Shown here one piece after another: positions 24,853 to 35,190 of a stretch of 64,000 nt of DNA. The first letter of the stretch is position 1; the number at the start of each line of letters is the position of its first letter. Source of the DNA: Streptomyces minutiscleroticus (GTDB lineage Bacteria > Actinomycetota > Actinomycetes > Streptomycetales > Streptomycetaceae). Made by a program: the position numbers and the translations under genes. The notes beneath the pieces are model-generated. The model had not been told where the DNA came from. It searched no databases and was given only the letters and a program-made list of their open reading frames with translations. The stretch covers positions 62,001 through 126,000 of the forward strand of contig NZ_BMVU01000010.1 of assembly GCF_014650875.1 (NCBI RefSeq), written 5' to 3'.

Positions 24853-27768
24853 ATGCGCACAGGACGGAGACGTCGCGCCGCGTCGCGGTTATGGACCGCC
24901 GTCGCGGCGGCTTTCGCACTGCCTCTGACCATGCTCGGCACGGGTTCGACACCCGTACACGCGGCGGCGGTCCAGTGCAGTGTCGACTACAAGACCAATG
25001 ACTGGGGCTCCGGCTTCACCGCCGATCTGACGCTCACCAACCGGGGCACGGAGACGATCTCCGGCTGGACCCTGACGTACGACTACGCGGGCAACCAGAA
25101 GCTCAGCAGCGGCTGGAGCGGCACCTGGTCGCAGTCCGGCAGGACGATCACGGTGAAGAACGCGTCCTGGAACGGGACGATCGCCGCGAACGCGGCCGTG
25201 ACCACCGGCGCCCAGTTCACCTACAGCGGCGCCAACGCCGCTCCCACCAACTTCGCGATCAACGGCACCACCTGCACCGGCGCCCACCAGCCGCCGGTCG
25301 CCGTGCTGACCAGCCCGGCCGCGGGCGCCGTCTACGCGCAGGGCGACGCGGTGCCGCTCGCCGCCACCGCCGCGGCGGCCGACGGGGCGTCCGTCACCAA
25401 GGTCGAGTTCTACGACGACACGAGGCTGCTGGGCACGGACACCAGCTCGCCCTACACGCTCTCGGTCTCCGACCTGTCGGTGGGCGGCCACTCACTGGTG
25501 GCGAAGGCGTACGACAGCCTGGGCGCGTCGGCGGACTCGACACCGGTCGGCATCACGGTCGCCTCGGGTCCCGCCGTCGTCGCCTCGCCCACCCAGCTCG
25601 GCGTCCAGCAGGGCGAGTCGGGCACGTACGAGGTGAAGCTGTCGACGCAGCCGTCCTCGAACGTGACGGTCACGACCGCCCGCGCCAGCGGCAACTCCGG
25701 CCTCTCGGTCAGCGGCGGCGCGAGCCTCACCTTCACGCCCTCCAACTGGAGCACCGCGCAGAAGGTGACCATCGCGGCCGACTCCTCGGGCACCGGCTCG
25801 GCGGTCTTCGAGTCGACGGCGAACGGCCACGCCAAGGCCGCGGTCACCGTGACGCAGCTCGGCGAGCAGAAGGAGTACGACGCCCGCTTCCTGGAGCTGT
25901 ACGGGAAGATCACCAACCCGGCCAACGGCTACTTCTCCCCCGAGGGCATCCCGTACCACTCGGTGGAGACGCTGATGGTCGAGGCGCCGGACCACGGCCA
26001 CGAGACCACCTCCGAGGCGTACAGCTACCTGCTGTGGCTCCAGGCCATGTACGGCAAGGTGACCGGTGACTGGTCCAAGTTCAACGGCGCCTGGGCGATC
26101 ATGGAGAAGTACATGATCCCCACCCACGCCGACCAGCCGACCAACTCCTTCTACAACGCCTCCAAGCCGGCGACCTACGCGCCCGAGCACGACACCCCGA
26201 ACGAGTACCCGTCGCAGCTCGACACCGGCGTCTCCGTCGGCCCCGACCCGATCGCGGCCGAGCTGAAGAGCGCGTACGGCACGGACGACGTGTACGGCAT
26301 GCACTGGCTGCAGGACGTCGACAACGTCTACGGCTACGGGAACTCGCCCGGCAAGTGCGAGGCGGGCCCGTCCGACACCGGGCCGTCGTACATCAACACC
26401 TTCCAGCGCGGCCCGCAGGAGTCGGTGTGGGAGACCGTCCCGCAGCCCACCTGCGACGCCTTCAAGTACGGCGGCAAGAACGGGTACCTGGACCTGTTCA
26501 CGAAGGACGCCTCGTACGCCAAGCAGTGGAAGTTCACCAACGCCCCCGACGCCGACGCGCGCGCCGTGCAGGCGGCGTACTGGGCGGACGTCTGGGCCAA
26601 GCAGCAGGGCAAGGGCGGTGACGTCTCCGCGACCGTCGGCAAGGCGGCCAAGATGGGCGACTACCTGCGCTACGCCATGTACGACAAGTACTTCAAGAAG
26701 GTGGGCAACTGCGTGGGTCCGTCGGCCTGCCCGGCGGGCACCGGCAAGGACGCCTCCTTCTACCTGCTGTCCTGGTACTACGCGTGGGGCGGCGCGACCG
26801 ACTCCTCGGCCGGCTGGGCCTGGCGCATCGGTTCCAGCCACGCGCACAGCGGCTACCAGAACCCGTTCGCCGCGTACGCGCTCAGCGAGTACGCCGCGCT
26901 GAAGCCCAAGTCGGCGACCGGCCAGGCGGACTGGGCGAAGTCGCTGGACCGGCAGATCGAGTTCTACCGCTGGCTCCAGTCCGACGAGGGCGCCATCGCG
27001 GGCGGCGCGACCAACAGCTGGGCGGGCCGGTACGCCACCCCGCCGGCGGGCACGCCGACCTTCTACGGCATGTACTACGACGAGAAGCCCGTGTACCACG
27101 ACCCGCCGTCCAACCAGTGGTTCGGCTTCCAGGCGTGGTCCATGGAGCGGGTCGCCGAGTACTACCAGCAGTCGGGTGACGCGGGCGCCAGGGCCGTCCT
27201 CGACAAGTGGGTCGACTGGGCGCTGTCCGAGACCACCGTCAACCCGGACGGCACCTTCCGCATCCCCTCCACGCTCAAGTGGTCGGGCGCCCCCGACACC
27301 TGGAACGCGTCGAACCCGGGTGCCAACGGCTCGCTGCACGTCACCGTCGCCGACTACACCAACGACGTGGGCGTGGCCGCCTCGTACGCCAAGACGCTGG
27401 CGTACTACGCCGACCGCTCCGGTGACACCGAGGCGGCCCGGACGGCGAAGGCGCTGCTCGACGGCATGTGGGAGAACAACCAGGACAGCCTCGGCATCGC
27501 CGTCCCGGAGACCCGCACCGACTACAGCCGCTTCGACGACCCCGTGCACGTCCCCAGCGGCTGGACCGGCACCATGCCGAACGGCGACGTGATCGACTCC
27601 TCGTCCACCTTCGCCTCGATCCGCTCCTTCTACGAGGACGACCCGGCCTGGTCGAAGATCGAGTCCTACCTGGCGGGCGGTGCCGCGCCCACCTTCACGT
27701 ACCACCGGTTCTGGGCCCAGGTGGACATCGCCACCGCCATGGGCTCGTACGCGGAGCTCCTCGAATAA
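24853..27768 (+). CDS. Secreted GH48 reducing-end cellobiohydrolase with CBM2 and Ig-like domains
   Basis: The 971-residue precursor starts at an ATG after AAGGAGGAA. Domains in order: signal peptide (to about 38, ending TPVHAAA), CBM2 (about 40-140, with [13 protein letters not shown]), a bacterial Ig-like module (about 145-240), a second beta-rich spacer (about 245-330) and the GH48 catalytic domain (about 335-971, with [19 protein letters not shown] and [16 protein letters not shown]). GH48 enzymes are processive cellobiohydrolases and key partners of GH6 endo- and exo-enzymes. It is divergent from the GH6 gene and directly controlled by the CebR operator. Confidence 0.96.
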   Translation: MRTGRRRRAASRLWTAVAAAFALPLTMLGTGSTPVHAAAVQCSVDYKTNDWGSGFTADLTLTNRGTETISGWTLTYDYAGNQKLSSGWSGTWSQSGRTITVKNASWNGTIAANAAVTTGAQFTYSGANAAPTNFAINGTTCTGAHQPPVAVLTSPAAGAVYAQGDAVPLAATAAAADGASVTKVEFYDDTRLLGTDTSSPYTLSVSDLSVGGHSLVAKAYDSLGASADSTPVGITVASGPAVVASPTQLGVQQGESGTYEVKLSTQPSSNVTVTTARASGNSGLSVSGGASLTFTPSNWSTAQKVTIAADSSGTGSAVFESTANGHAKAAVTVTQLGEQKEYDARFLELYGKITNPANGYFSPEGIPYHSVETLMVEAPDHGHETTSEAYSYLLWLQAMYGKVTGDWSKFNGAWAIMEKYMIPTHADQPTNSFYNASKPATYAPEHDTPNEYPSQLDTGVSVGPDPIAAELKSAYGTDDVYGMHWLQDVDNVYGYGNSPGKCEAGPSDTGPSYINTFQRGPQESVWETVPQPTCDAFKYGGKNGYLDLFTKDASYAKQWKFTNAPDADARAVQAAYWADVWAKQQGKGGDVSATVGKAAKMGDYLRYAMYDKYFKKVGNCVGPSACPAGTGKDASFYLLSWYYAWGGATDSSAGWAWRIGSSHAHSGYQNPFAAYALSEYAALKPKSATGQADWAKSLDRQIEFYRWLQSDEGAIAGGATNSWAGRYATPPAGTPTFYGMYYDEKPVYHDPPSNQWFGFQAWSMERVAEYYQQSGDAGARAVLDKWVDWALSETTVNPDGTFRIPSTLKWSGAPDTWNASNPGANGSLHVTVADYTNDVGVAASYAKTLAYYADRSGDTEAARTAKALLDGMWENNQDSLGIAVPETRTDYSRFDDPVHVPSGWTGTMPNGDVIDSSSTFASIRSFYEDDPAWSKIESYLAGGAAPTFTYHRFWAQVDIATAMGSYAELLE

Positions 27769-27795
27769 GTCCCCGCTGATGCTCCGCGTGCCGCG

Positions 27796-27828
27796 CCGGG
27801 CGGCCCCTCCGCACGGGGGGCCGCCCGG
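27796..27828. terminator. Hairpin between the GH48 and GH74 genes
   Basis: CCGGGCGGCCCC (27796-27807) pairs with its exact complement at 27817-27828 over a 9-base loop, and TCGTCGTTTTCC follows. It should end most GH48 transcripts, leaving GH74 to its own promoter or read-through. Confidence 0.8.
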
Positions 27829-27901
27829 TCGTCGTTTTCCTCTTCCCCTCCCTCTTCCCCCTCCTCCCCTCCCACGGACGGTCACGGAAGGACCCCCCAC
27901 C

Positions 27902-30565
27902 GTGCGAAGAATCCGCATCCTCACGGCCGTGTCGGCGCTCGCGGCCGGCCTGCTGACGGGCGGCCCGCCCGCCCCGGCCTCCGCCGACGAGGCGAAGGCG
28001 CCGATCGCCGCCGACACCTACACCTGGAGGAACGCCCGCATCGACGGCGGCGGCTTCGTCCCCGGCATCGTCTTCAACCGCACCGAGAAGAACCTCGCGT
28101 ACGCCCGTACGGACATCGGCGGCGCCTACCGCTGGGAGCAGTCGACGAAGACGTGGACGCCGCTGCTCGACCACGTCGGCTGGGACGACTGGGGCCACAC
28201 GGGCGTCGTCAGCCTCGCCTCGGACTCCGCCGACCCGAACCGGGTGTACGCGGCGGTCGGCACGTACACCAACAGCTGGGACCCGGGGAACGGTGCCGTG
28301 CTCAGGTCCACCGACCGGGGCGCCACCTGGAAAAAGGCCGACCTGCCGTTCAAGCTGGGCGGCAACATGCCGGGGCGTGGCATGGGCGAGCGCCTCGCGG
28401 TGGACCCGAACAAGAACAGCGTGCTGTACCTGGGTGCGCCCAGCGGCAAGGGGCTGTGGCGCTCGACGGACTCGGGAGCCACCTGGTCGCAGGTGACGAG
28501 CTTCCCGAACCCCGGCAACTACGCCCAGGACCCGAGCGACACGAGCGGCTACGGCTCCGACAACCAGGGCATCGTCTGGGTCACCTTCGACGAGTCCACG
28601 GGCACCTCCGGGAACGCCACGAAGACGATCTACGCCGGGGTCGCCGACAAGGACAACGCGGTGTACCGCTCGACGGACGCGGGCGCGACCTGGACCCGCC
28701 TCGCCAGCCAGCCCACCGGCTATCTGGCCCACAAGGGCGTGCTGGACGCGGAGAACGGCTACCTCTACCTCGCCTACAGCGACACCGGCGGCCCGTACGA
28801 CGGCGGCAAGGGACGGCTGTACCGGTACGCGACCGCCACGGGCACCTGGACGGACATCAGCCCGGTCGCGGAGGCCGACACCTACTACGGCTTCAGCGGG
28901 CTGACCGTCGACCGGCAGAAACCCGGCACGGTGATGGCGACGGCCTACAGCTCCTGGTGGCCGGACACCCAGATCTTCCGCTCCACGGACAGCGGTGGCA
29001 CATGGACCAAGGCGTGGGACTACACGTCGTACCCGACCCGCGAGAACCGCTACACGATGGACGTGTCGTCCTCGCCCTGGCTGACCTGGGGCGCCGACCC
29101 GTCACCGCCCGAGCAGACCCCGAAGCTCGGCTGGATGACGGAAGCTCTGGAGATCGACCCGTTCGACTCGAACCGGATGATGTACGGGACGGGCGCGACG
29201 ATCTACGGCACGGAGAACCTGAAGAACTGGGACAGCGGCGGCAAGTTCACCATCAGGCCGATGGTGCAGGGCCTGGAGGAGACGGCGGTCAACGACCTGG
29301 CCTCTCCCCCGTCGGGCGCCCCGCTGCTCAGCGCGCTCGGCGACATCGGCGGCTTCCGCCACACGGACCTGACCGAGGTCCCGTCGATGATGTTCACCTC
29401 CCCCGACTTCACGTCGACGACGAGCCTGGACTACGCGGAGACCGACCCGGACACGGTCGTCCGGGTCGGCGACCTGGACTCGGGCCCGCACATCGCGTTC
29501 TCGGCGGACAACGGCGCCAACTGGTTCGCGGGCACCGACCCCTCGGGCGCGAGCGGCGGCGGCACGGTCGCCGCGGCGGCCGACGGCAGCCGCTTCGTGT
29601 GGAGCCCGGCGGGAGCCGGAGTGCACCACACGACCGGCTTCGGCACCTCCTGGTCGGCGTCGAGCGGTATCCCGGCGGGCGCGATCGTGGAGTCGGACCG
29701 GGTGGACCCGAAGACCTTCTACGGCTTCAAGTCCGGGAAGTTCTACGTGAGCACGGACGGCGGGGCGACCTTCACGGCGTCGTCCGCGACCGGGCTGCCG
29801 AGCGGTGACGGCGTCCGCTTCAAGGCGCTGCCGGGCACGAAGGGCGACGTCTGGCTGGCGGGCGGGGCCGCGGACGGCGCGTACGGCCTGTGGCACTCCA
29901 CGGACGGCGGGAAGAGCTTCGACAAGCTGCCGAACGTCGAGCAGGCCGACACCGTCGGCTTCGGCAGGGCGGCCCCCGGCGCCTCGTACCAGACCCTCTA
30001 CACCAGCGCGAAGATCGGCGGCGTACGCGGCATCTTCCGCTCCACCGACAAGGGCGCGACCTGGACCCGGATCAACGACGACGCCCACCAGTGGGGCTGG
30101 ACGGGCGCGGCGATCACGGGCGACCCGCGCGTCTACGGCCGGGTGTACGTGGCGACGAACGGCCGGGGCGTCGTCTACGGCGACACCTCGGACACCGGCG
30201 GGGGCGGCACGGACCCGGGCCCCGGTCCCGACCCGGAGCCGGCCGGCTCCTGCGCCGTGGCGTACACGGTCACCAACCGGTGGCCGGGCGGCTTCCAGGC
30301 GGAGGTGCGGCTGACCAACACGGGATCGAGCGCGTGGAACGGGTGGTCGCTGGCCTGGTCCTCCCCGGCCGGCCAGACCGTCGCGCAGGCGTGGAACGCC
30401 GCCGTGACCCAGGAGGGCTCCGCGGTCACGGCGAAGAACGTGTCCTGGAACGCCGGCGTGGAGCCCGGCGCGTCGGTGGGCTTCGGCTTCACGGGCGGCT
30501 CCGCCGGCGCCGCCGCCGAACCGGCGGCCTTCCGGCTGGGGAACCAGTCCTGCACGGTGACCTGA
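27902..30565 (+). CDS. Secreted GH74 xyloglucanase with C-terminal CBM2
   Basis: The 887-residue precursor begins at a GTG with GGAAGGA ten bases upstream. After a signal peptide ending PAPASA come two seven-bladed beta-propellers with repeated Asp-box-like motifs (STDRGATW, STDSGATW, STDAGATW, STDSGGTW, STDGGATF, STDKGATW). The family motif ARTDIGGAYRW near residue 65 contains a catalytic Asp. A Gly/Pro linker (about 765-780) leads to a CBM2 (about 785-887, NRWPGGFQAEVRLTN). It attacks xyloglucan coating cellulose. No CebR box lies in its 133-bp upstream gap. Confidence 0.95.
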   Translation: MRRIRILTAVSALAAGLLTGGPPAPASADEAKAPIAADTYTWRNARIDGGGFVPGIVFNRTEKNLAYARTDIGGAYRWEQSTKTWTPLLDHVGWDDWGHTGVVSLASDSADPNRVYAAVGTYTNSWDPGNGAVLRSTDRGATWKKADLPFKLGGNMPGRGMGERLAVDPNKNSVLYLGAPSGKGLWRSTDSGATWSQVTSFPNPGNYAQDPSDTSGYGSDNQGIVWVTFDESTGTSGNATKTIYAGVADKDNAVYRSTDAGATWTRLASQPTGYLAHKGVLDAENGYLYLAYSDTGGPYDGGKGRLYRYATATGTWTDISPVAEADTYYGFSGLTVDRQKPGTVMATAYSSWWPDTQIFRSTDSGGTWTKAWDYTSYPTRENRYTMDVSSSPWLTWGADPSPPEQTPKLGWMTEALEIDPFDSNRMMYGTGATIYGTENLKNWDSGGKFTIRPMVQGLEETAVNDLASPPSGAPLLSALGDIGGFRHTDLTEVPSMMFTSPDFTSTTSLDYAETDPDTVVRVGDLDSGPHIAFSADNGANWFAGTDPSGASGGGTVAAAADGSRFVWSPAGAGVHHTTGFGTSWSASSGIPAGAIVESDRVDPKTFYGFKSGKFYVSTDGGATFTASSATGLPSGDGVRFKALPGTKGDVWLAGGAADGAYGLWHSTDGGKSFDKLPNVEQADTVGFGRAAPGASYQTLYTSAKIGGVRGIFRSTDKGATWTRINDDAHQWGWTGAAITGDPRVYGRVYVATNGRGVVYGDTSDTGGGGTDPGPGPDPEPAGSCAVAYTVTNRWPGGFQAEVRLTNTGSSAWNGWSLAWSSPAGQTVAQAWNAAVTQEGSAVTAKNVSWNAGVEPGASVGFGFTGGSAGAAAEPAAFRLGNQSCTVT

Positions 30566-30642
30566 CCGGCGGTGACCTGACGGACCCTGCGCGGTGATCC
30601 GGCGCGGCGGGCACGGCGGGCGTGCCGGACACACCGGGTGCG

Positions 30643-30694
30643 CCGGGCGGGACGGAGGGGCGGGCGCGGGCCCGTCCCTCCAGGGTCCGCCCGG
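30643..30694. terminator. Two-part hairpin after the GH74 gene
   Basis: An inner stem (30654-30665 with 30670-30681, one G-T pair) sits within an outer stem CCGGGCGG/CCGCCCGG (30643-30650 with 30687-30694). The rest of the 311-bp gap to the next start holds no gene that I can see. Confidence 0.7.
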
Positions 30695-30876
30695 TGCCGC
30701 TCCTCAGTCGCCGTTCGGTGACCGGGTCGTCACCCGGGTGTCCCCCACGGTGCGGGCGAGCCCCTTGGTACGGGGTGTCCGTGACCCCTCTCACAGTCTT
30801 CGCACGCCGCTTGCCGGGGCTCTGACCTGCTCGCACTCTTCGGTCACATGCCAATGGCCTATGAGGAGAGTGTGCT

Positions 30877-31200
30877 GTGATCCAGTGCCCGAACGCCTCG
30901 TGCCGGTCCACGAACATCGAATTCCTGCCGCACTACTGGCAGTCTCTGCCGGACGAGTCGCCGCTCAAAGACGAGTACAAGCCGCCGGCCGTGGCACCGT
31001 CGCAGTTCTGGTGGGTCCTGGCGATCATCGCGCTGGGCGTCGTCGTGGCCGTCCTGGGCGCCGTCCTGCTCGGGCTGCTCGTCGTCCTGGGCGGACTGGT
31101 CTGGGGCGCGCTCGTGCACACCGGCATCTCGGCCACCCGGACCAAGCTGGCGAGCTGGGACACCAGCCACATCTGCCTGGCCTGCACGCGGCGGTTCTAG
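30877..31200 (+). CDS. Small zinc-ribbon membrane protein
   Basis: A GTG at 30877 with GAGGAG eight bases upstream opens a 107-residue protein. Cys4 and Cys9 (IQCPNASCRS) pair with Cys99 and Cys102 (HICLACTRRF) as a split zinc ribbon, and a hairpin of two membrane helices (about 45-64 and 66-84) lies between them. The ribbon halves would meet on the cytoplasmic side. Such proteins are common and uncharacterised in streptomycetes. No operon partner is present. Confidence 0.85.
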   Translation: MIQCPNASCRSTNIEFLPHYWQSLPDESPLKDEYKPPAVAPSQFWWVLAIIALGVVVAVLGAVLLGLLVVLGGLVWGALVHTGISATRTKLASWDTSHICLACTRRF

Positions 31201-31286
31201 CCGGGGTGCGGACGGCGCGGCCGGGGCACGGGACGGCCGCGGCCCGGTCACCGAGGCCGGACCGGGCCGCGGCACGAGCGGGGGAA

Positions 31287-31322
31287 CGGTGGCCGTCCGC
31301 ACCGCGGTGCGGACGGCCACCG
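31287..31322. terminator. 36-bp perfect palindrome between convergent genes
   Basis: Both halves (31287-31304 and 31305-31322) are exact reverse complements with no loop bases. It lies between the stops of the zinc-ribbon gene and the PL11 gene, so it is most likely a bidirectional terminator; the RNA would form a very stable hairpin. Confidence 0.85.
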
Positions 31323-31357
31323 TGACTGCTTTCCGCCCACCGTGACTGCTTTCCGCC
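31318..31357. repeat. Exact 20-bp tandem duplication
   Basis: CACCGTGACTGCTTTCCGCC occurs at 31318-31337 and 31338-31357. The first copy begins inside the right arm of the adjacent palindrome. Confidence 0.85.
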
Positions 31358-31415
31358 CGCCGGGAGCGCGTCGCGCCCGGGGCACGGACGGTGTCAGGGG
31401 GTGCGGCGGACGGTG

Positions 31416-33287
31416 TCAGGGCGTGTAGACGGTGGGACGCGGGGCCGTCGCCATCTTGTTCCCGATGAAGAAGCTCGGGTGCGGCGGCTGGTTGTAGGCA
31501 GTATTTTGCCAGGCCAGGCCCGTGCGGTACATCGTGTCGTGCAGCAGGGTGGTGATGCGCGTGCCCGTCTCGTTCGGCGTCGAGTGGATCCGCAGCGCCG
31601 TGTTGTCGGTGGTGGGCCAGACGACCTCCTCGCGCCAGTCGCCGAGGATGTCGCCGGACAGGGCGGGCGTCGCCTTGGTCCCGTTGTTGGAGTGGACGCC
31701 GGACGCGGTCAGCAGGCGGGTGTCGGACGAGGTGCCGTACTTGTCGATGTGGGTGCCGTCGAGGAGTTCGCGGGTGGTGTCGCCGTCCCACCAGGCCAGG
31801 AAGTTCACCGAGGACGGCTCGCGGCCCTTCGTCGCGCCCGCCTCGTCGCGGACGGAGGTGTCGGAGGCGGACCACGTCTCGGCGCCGTCGTTGCCCGCCC
31901 AGACGTCGCCGGCCACGCCGCGGCCGTTGTCGCAGCAGGCGGCCAGCTTCCAGTTCACCGTGCCCTTGGCCGGGTCGATGTACAGCGCGGCCGGCTGGGA
32001 CGTGGACTCGGAGACCTTGTAGTACTCCAGGCCCGCGTGCGAGGGGTCGAGGTCGCCGAGGTGCTGGGCGTCGCCGTGGCCGGTCCTCGTGGTCCACAGC
32101 CCGTTGCCGTTGTCGTCCACCGCCATCGAGCCGTAGACGATCTCGTCCTTGCCGTCGTTGTCGACGTCGCCGACGGACAGGCTGTGCGAGCCCTGGCCGT
32201 CGTAGCCCCTGCCGCTGTTGGTGGAGGAGTCGGTGTCGAAGGTCCAGCGGCGGGTGAACCGGCCGTTGCGCCAGTCCCAGGCCGCGATGACGCTGCGCGT
32301 GTAGTAGCCGCGCGCCATGATCAGCGACGGGCGGGCGCCGTCCAGGTACGCGGTGCCCGCGAGGAAGCGGTCGACGCGGTTGCCGTAGGAGTCGCCCCAG
32401 GACGAGACCGTGCCGCGCGCGGGGACGTGGTCCACGGAACTCATCGCCTTGCCGGTCCGGCCGTTGAACATGGTCAGGTACTCGGGCCCGGACAGGACGT
32501 ACCCGCTGGAGTTGCGGTGGTCGGCGGAGGAGCTGCCGATGACCGCGCCGGTGCCGTCCTTGGTGCCGTCGGCGGTCTTCATGGCGACCTCGGCCTCGCC
32601 GTCGCCGTCGTAGTCGTAGACCTGGAACTGCGTGTAGTGGGCGCCGGAGCGGATGTTCCTCCCCAGGTCGATGCGCCACAGCCGGGTGCCGTCCAGTTCG
32701 ATGCCGTCGACGACGGTGCTGCCGGTGCAGCCGGACTGCGAGTTGTCCTTGGCGTTGGTGGGCTGCCACTTGAGGACGAACTCCAGCGCGCCGTCGCCGT
32801 CGAGGTCACCGACCGAGGCGTCGTTGGCCTCGTAGGTGTAGGCGACGCCGTCCGGAGTGGTGCCTCCGGCGGGCGGGCTGATCGGCACGTCCTTGTAGCC
32901 GGCCCGGAACTGGACCGCGTGCACCGAGTCGCCCTGCTCCACACCGTTCATGACCGCGCGGACCGTGTAGTCGGCGGAGTCGGGCGCGCCGGAGTGGAAG
33001 TAGTTCGTGGAGCCGGTGACCGGCGAGGAGTTGACCCTCGTGCCGGCCCGGTAGACGTTGAAGGACACATCGTTGGGATCGGTGGCCAGCCAGCGCCAGC
33101 TGACCAGGTTGCCGCTGCCGGTGTACACGCTGACCACGCCCCGGTCGAGCTTCTCGACCTGCCGGGCGGTGGCGGCCTGGGCCGGCGCGCCGGAGAGGGC
33201 GGTGAGCCCGGCGCCGGCCAGCGTCGCGGCCGCCAGCGCGGACAGCAGCGCGTGCGTGCGTCTGCGGTGCTTGCGCGGGTGCTGCAC
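31416..33287 (-). CDS. Secreted rhamnogalacturonan endolyase (PL11)
   Basis: This 623-residue precursor starts at a GTG with GGAGGT eight bases upstream and has a signal peptide ending APAQAA. The mature enzyme is an eight-bladed propeller with repeated calcium-binding FG-GAP-like loops (DLDGDGALEFVLKW, YDYDGDGEAEVAMKTADG, DVDNDGKDEIVYG). The PL11 family, including Bacillus YesW, cleaves the rhamnose-galacturonate backbone of pectin. There is no added carbohydrate-binding module. It adds pectin degradation to the nearby cellulases. Confidence 0.94.
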   Translation of the reverse strand: MQHPRKHRRRTHALLSALAAATLAGAGLTALSGAPAQAATARQVEKLDRGVVSVYTGSGNLVSWRWLATDPNDVSFNVYRAGTRVNSSPVTGSTNYFHSGAPDSADYTVRAVMNGVEQGDSVHAVQFRAGYKDVPISPPAGGTTPDGVAYTYEANDASVGDLDGDGALEFVLKWQPTNAKDNSQSGCTGSTVVDGIELDGTRLWRIDLGRNIRSGAHYTQFQVYDYDGDGEAEVAMKTADGTKDGTGAVIGSSSADHRNSSGYVLSGPEYLTMFNGRTGKAMSSVDHVPARGTVSSWGDSYGNRVDRFLAGTAYLDGARPSLIMARGYYTRSVIAAWDWRNGRFTRRWTFDTDSSTNSGRGYDGQGSHSLSVGDVDNDGKDEIVYGSMAVDDNGNGLWTTRTGHGDAQHLGDLDPSHAGLEYYKVSESTSQPAALYIDPAKGTVNWKLAACCDNGRGVAGDVWAGNDGAETWSASDTSVRDEAGATKGREPSSVNFLAWWDGDTTRELLDGTHIDKYGTSSDTRLLTASGVHSNNGTKATPALSGDILGDWREEVVWPTTDNTALRIHSTPNETGTRITTLLHDTMYRTGLAWQNTAYNQPPHPSFFIGNKMATAPRPTVYTP

Positions 33288-33390
33288 GGTGGGTACCTCC
33301 AGGGTCCCGAGGGGGGAAACCGACGTTGCGGTCGTCAGTCGCCGCCGCCCCGGCGGAGGTTGCCGCCGGGGCGGCGGAAGTCCTCCCGCG

Positions 33391-33480
33391 CTCCGAACGG
33401 TGGGTGATCTCCGGGTGATGGGCGATCTCCGAACGGTGGGTGTTTCCCGCGCGGCGGGGTTCTCCGCCCTCCGGACGGTG
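33391..33480. repeat. Degenerate repeats between the PL11 and pterin dehydratase genes
   Basis: CTCCGAACGGTGGGTG occurs at 33391 and 33427 (36-bp offset), and a variant CTCCGGACGGTGGAGG lies at 33469. The block fills most of the 215-bp gap. Confidence 0.7.
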
Positions 33481-33502
33481 GAGGTGGCGCGCCCGGCCGG
33501 GC

Positions 33503-33808
33503 TCAGCTCGCGCCGTGCACGGGTGCCAGCTCCTCGACGCGGCGGGCGAGTGCGAAGTCCAGCTCGGTGACGGCGCCGCCCACGCTGTGGGTGTGCACCG
33601 CCAGGGAGACGGTGCGGTACCCGAGGGTGAGGTCGGAGTGGTGGTCGAGCTCCTCCTGGACCCGGGCGACGTGCACCACCATCGCGGCGGCCGCGAAGTG
33701 CGAGCCGAGCCGGTAGGAGCGGGTGATGCGGTCCCCGTCGAGCGACCAGCCGGGCAGCTCCGCGAGCCGGTCCTCGATCTCCTTCTGCGACAGCGGTGCG
33801 ACGGGCAT
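33503..33808 (-). CDS. 4a-hydroxytetrahydrobiopterin dehydratase (pterin carbinolamine dehydratase)
   Basis: The 101-residue protein fits the usual PCD length. It shows the active-site signature with three histidines: EELDHHSDLTLGYRTV (about 52-67) and HTHSVGGAVTELDFALA (about 72-88). It regenerates dihydropterin after aromatic amino acid hydroxylases. No hydroxylase gene is adjacent, so a moonlighting role is possible, as in animals. The ATG at 33808 follows AAGGAG at nine bases. Confidence 0.93.
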   Translation of the reverse strand: MPVAPLSQKEIEDRLAELPGWSLDGDRITRSYRLGSHFAAAAMVVHVARVQEELDHHSDLTLGYRTVSLAVHTHSVGGAVTELDFALARRVEELAPVHGAS

Positions 33809-34183
33809 GGCGCGGCTCCTTCCGTGGGTGGTGTCCGGCCCGCCGTCCCGGCGCGCCGGCGGCTCCCAGCGTCCCACAGCGCCGCCCCGTCCCGGGCCGG
33901 CCACGTCGGGCCCGCCACGGCCCGCGGCCGCCGGGACCCTCCCCGGCCGGCGGCCGGGCGACGGTCGCGCGACCGCTGCCGCCCCACTGCCGCCGCCGCT
34001 GTGACACCCCGTCATGACGCCCCGGCGCCGCCCCCTCGGGCCGGTCCCGGCGGCGAACGCGCTCCGTCGCCGCCCGGTCCCCCTGCGTGACCTGCGGGAT
34101 CCTGGATACGTTTCCGAACTCCTGAGCAATTCGCCGGAACATGCCACACTTGCGGCGTTGCTCGGCACGTGGGGAGGCGTGAC
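33809..34183. other. Divergent promoter region
   Basis: The 375-bp gap separates the minus-strand pterin dehydratase from the plus-strand XRE regulator. The part next to the regulator (34100-34160) is the least GC-rich and contains an inverted repeat TTCCG/CGGAA (34112-34116 and 34135-34139). No gene is visible. Confidence 0.5.
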
Positions 34184-35047
34184 GTGAGTGAACGGCGGCC
34201 TGCGCCGACCGTGGGACAGGTGGTCCTGGGGAGACGGCTGCAGGAACTGCGCGAGGCGTCCGGTCTGAAGCGGGAGGAGGCCGCACGCGTCCTGCGGGTG
34301 AACGCGGCCACGGTCCGGCGGATGGAGACGGCCGAGGTCGCGCTGAAGATCCCCTACGTGCAGGTGCTCCTGGAGACCTACGGCGTGTCCGAGGAGGACG
34401 CCCGGGTCTTCGTCTCGCTCGTCGAGGAGGCGAACAGGCCCGGCTGGTGGCAGCACTACCACGACGTGCTGCCGGAGTGGTTCAGCCTCTGCGTCAGCCT
34501 GGAGGGCGCCGCCCGGCTGATCCGGTCCTACGAGCCGCACTTCGTGCCCGGACTGCTCCAGACCGAGGCGTACGCCCGCGCCGTCCTGGAGGCCGGCACG
34601 GTGGGGTTCACCAGCCCCGGGGAGATCGAGCGGCACGTCTCGCTGCGTATGGCCCGGCAGGGGCTGCTGGCCCGCGAACGGCCCCCGCACCTGTGGGTGG
34701 TCATGGACGAGACGGTGCTGCGGCGGCCGGTCGGCCGTGACCCGCGCGTCATGCGCGACCAGCTGGAGCACCTGCTGGAGGTCACCGAGCGCGACACCGT
34801 CACGCTGCAGGTGGCCGAGTACGCGGACGGGCCGCACCCGGGGACGTACGCGCCCTTCTCGCTGTTCCGCTTCGCGGAGCCGGAGCTGCCCGACATGGTC
34901 TACAGCGAGTACCTGACCGGCGCGCTCTACCTGGACTCGCGGGCGGAGGTGGCCACGCACCTGCAGGTGCTGGACCACATGTCGGCGCGGGCGGCGCCGG
35001 CGCAGCGCGCGAAGAAGCTCATCCAGCAGTACCGCGACAGCTACTGA
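34184..35047 (+). CDS. XRE-family regulator with DUF5753 domain
   Basis: The 287-residue protein starts at a GTG six bases after GGGGAGG. The N-terminal helix-turn-helix (LGRRLQELREASGLKREEAA and ATVRRMETAEVAL) is followed by DUF5753 with its typical FVPGLLQTEAYARAVLE and a late YSEYLTGALYLDS. Many such proteins in streptomycetes (the WhiJ/AbaA-like group) pair with a small DUF397 protein and influence development or antibiotic production. No DUF397 gene is present here; the neighbour is a DUF574 methyltransferase. Confidence 0.92.
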   Translation: MSERRPAPTVGQVVLGRRLQELREASGLKREEAARVLRVNAATVRRMETAEVALKIPYVQVLLETYGVSEEDARVFVSLVEEANRPGWWQHYHDVLPEWFSLCVSLEGAARLIRSYEPHFVPGLLQTEAYARAVLEAGTVGFTSPGEIERHVSLRMARQGLLARERPPHLWVVMDETVLRRPVGRDPRVMRDQLEHLLEVTERDTVTLQVAEYADGPHPGTYAPFSLFRFAEPELPDMVYSEYLTGALYLDSRAEVATHLQVLDHMSARAAPAQRAKKLIQQYRDSY

Positions 35048-35190
35048 CACCGGGCGCCGGCGCCGGCACCGCCGCGCGGCCCGTTCCCGGCGCCGGCGCC
35101 CGCGCGTCCGCGCCTTCGCACCCCAGCACGCCCGTACGTCAGCACCTCCGCACGCCCGCACGTCCCTCCAGCGAACAGGAGCAGCACGGC

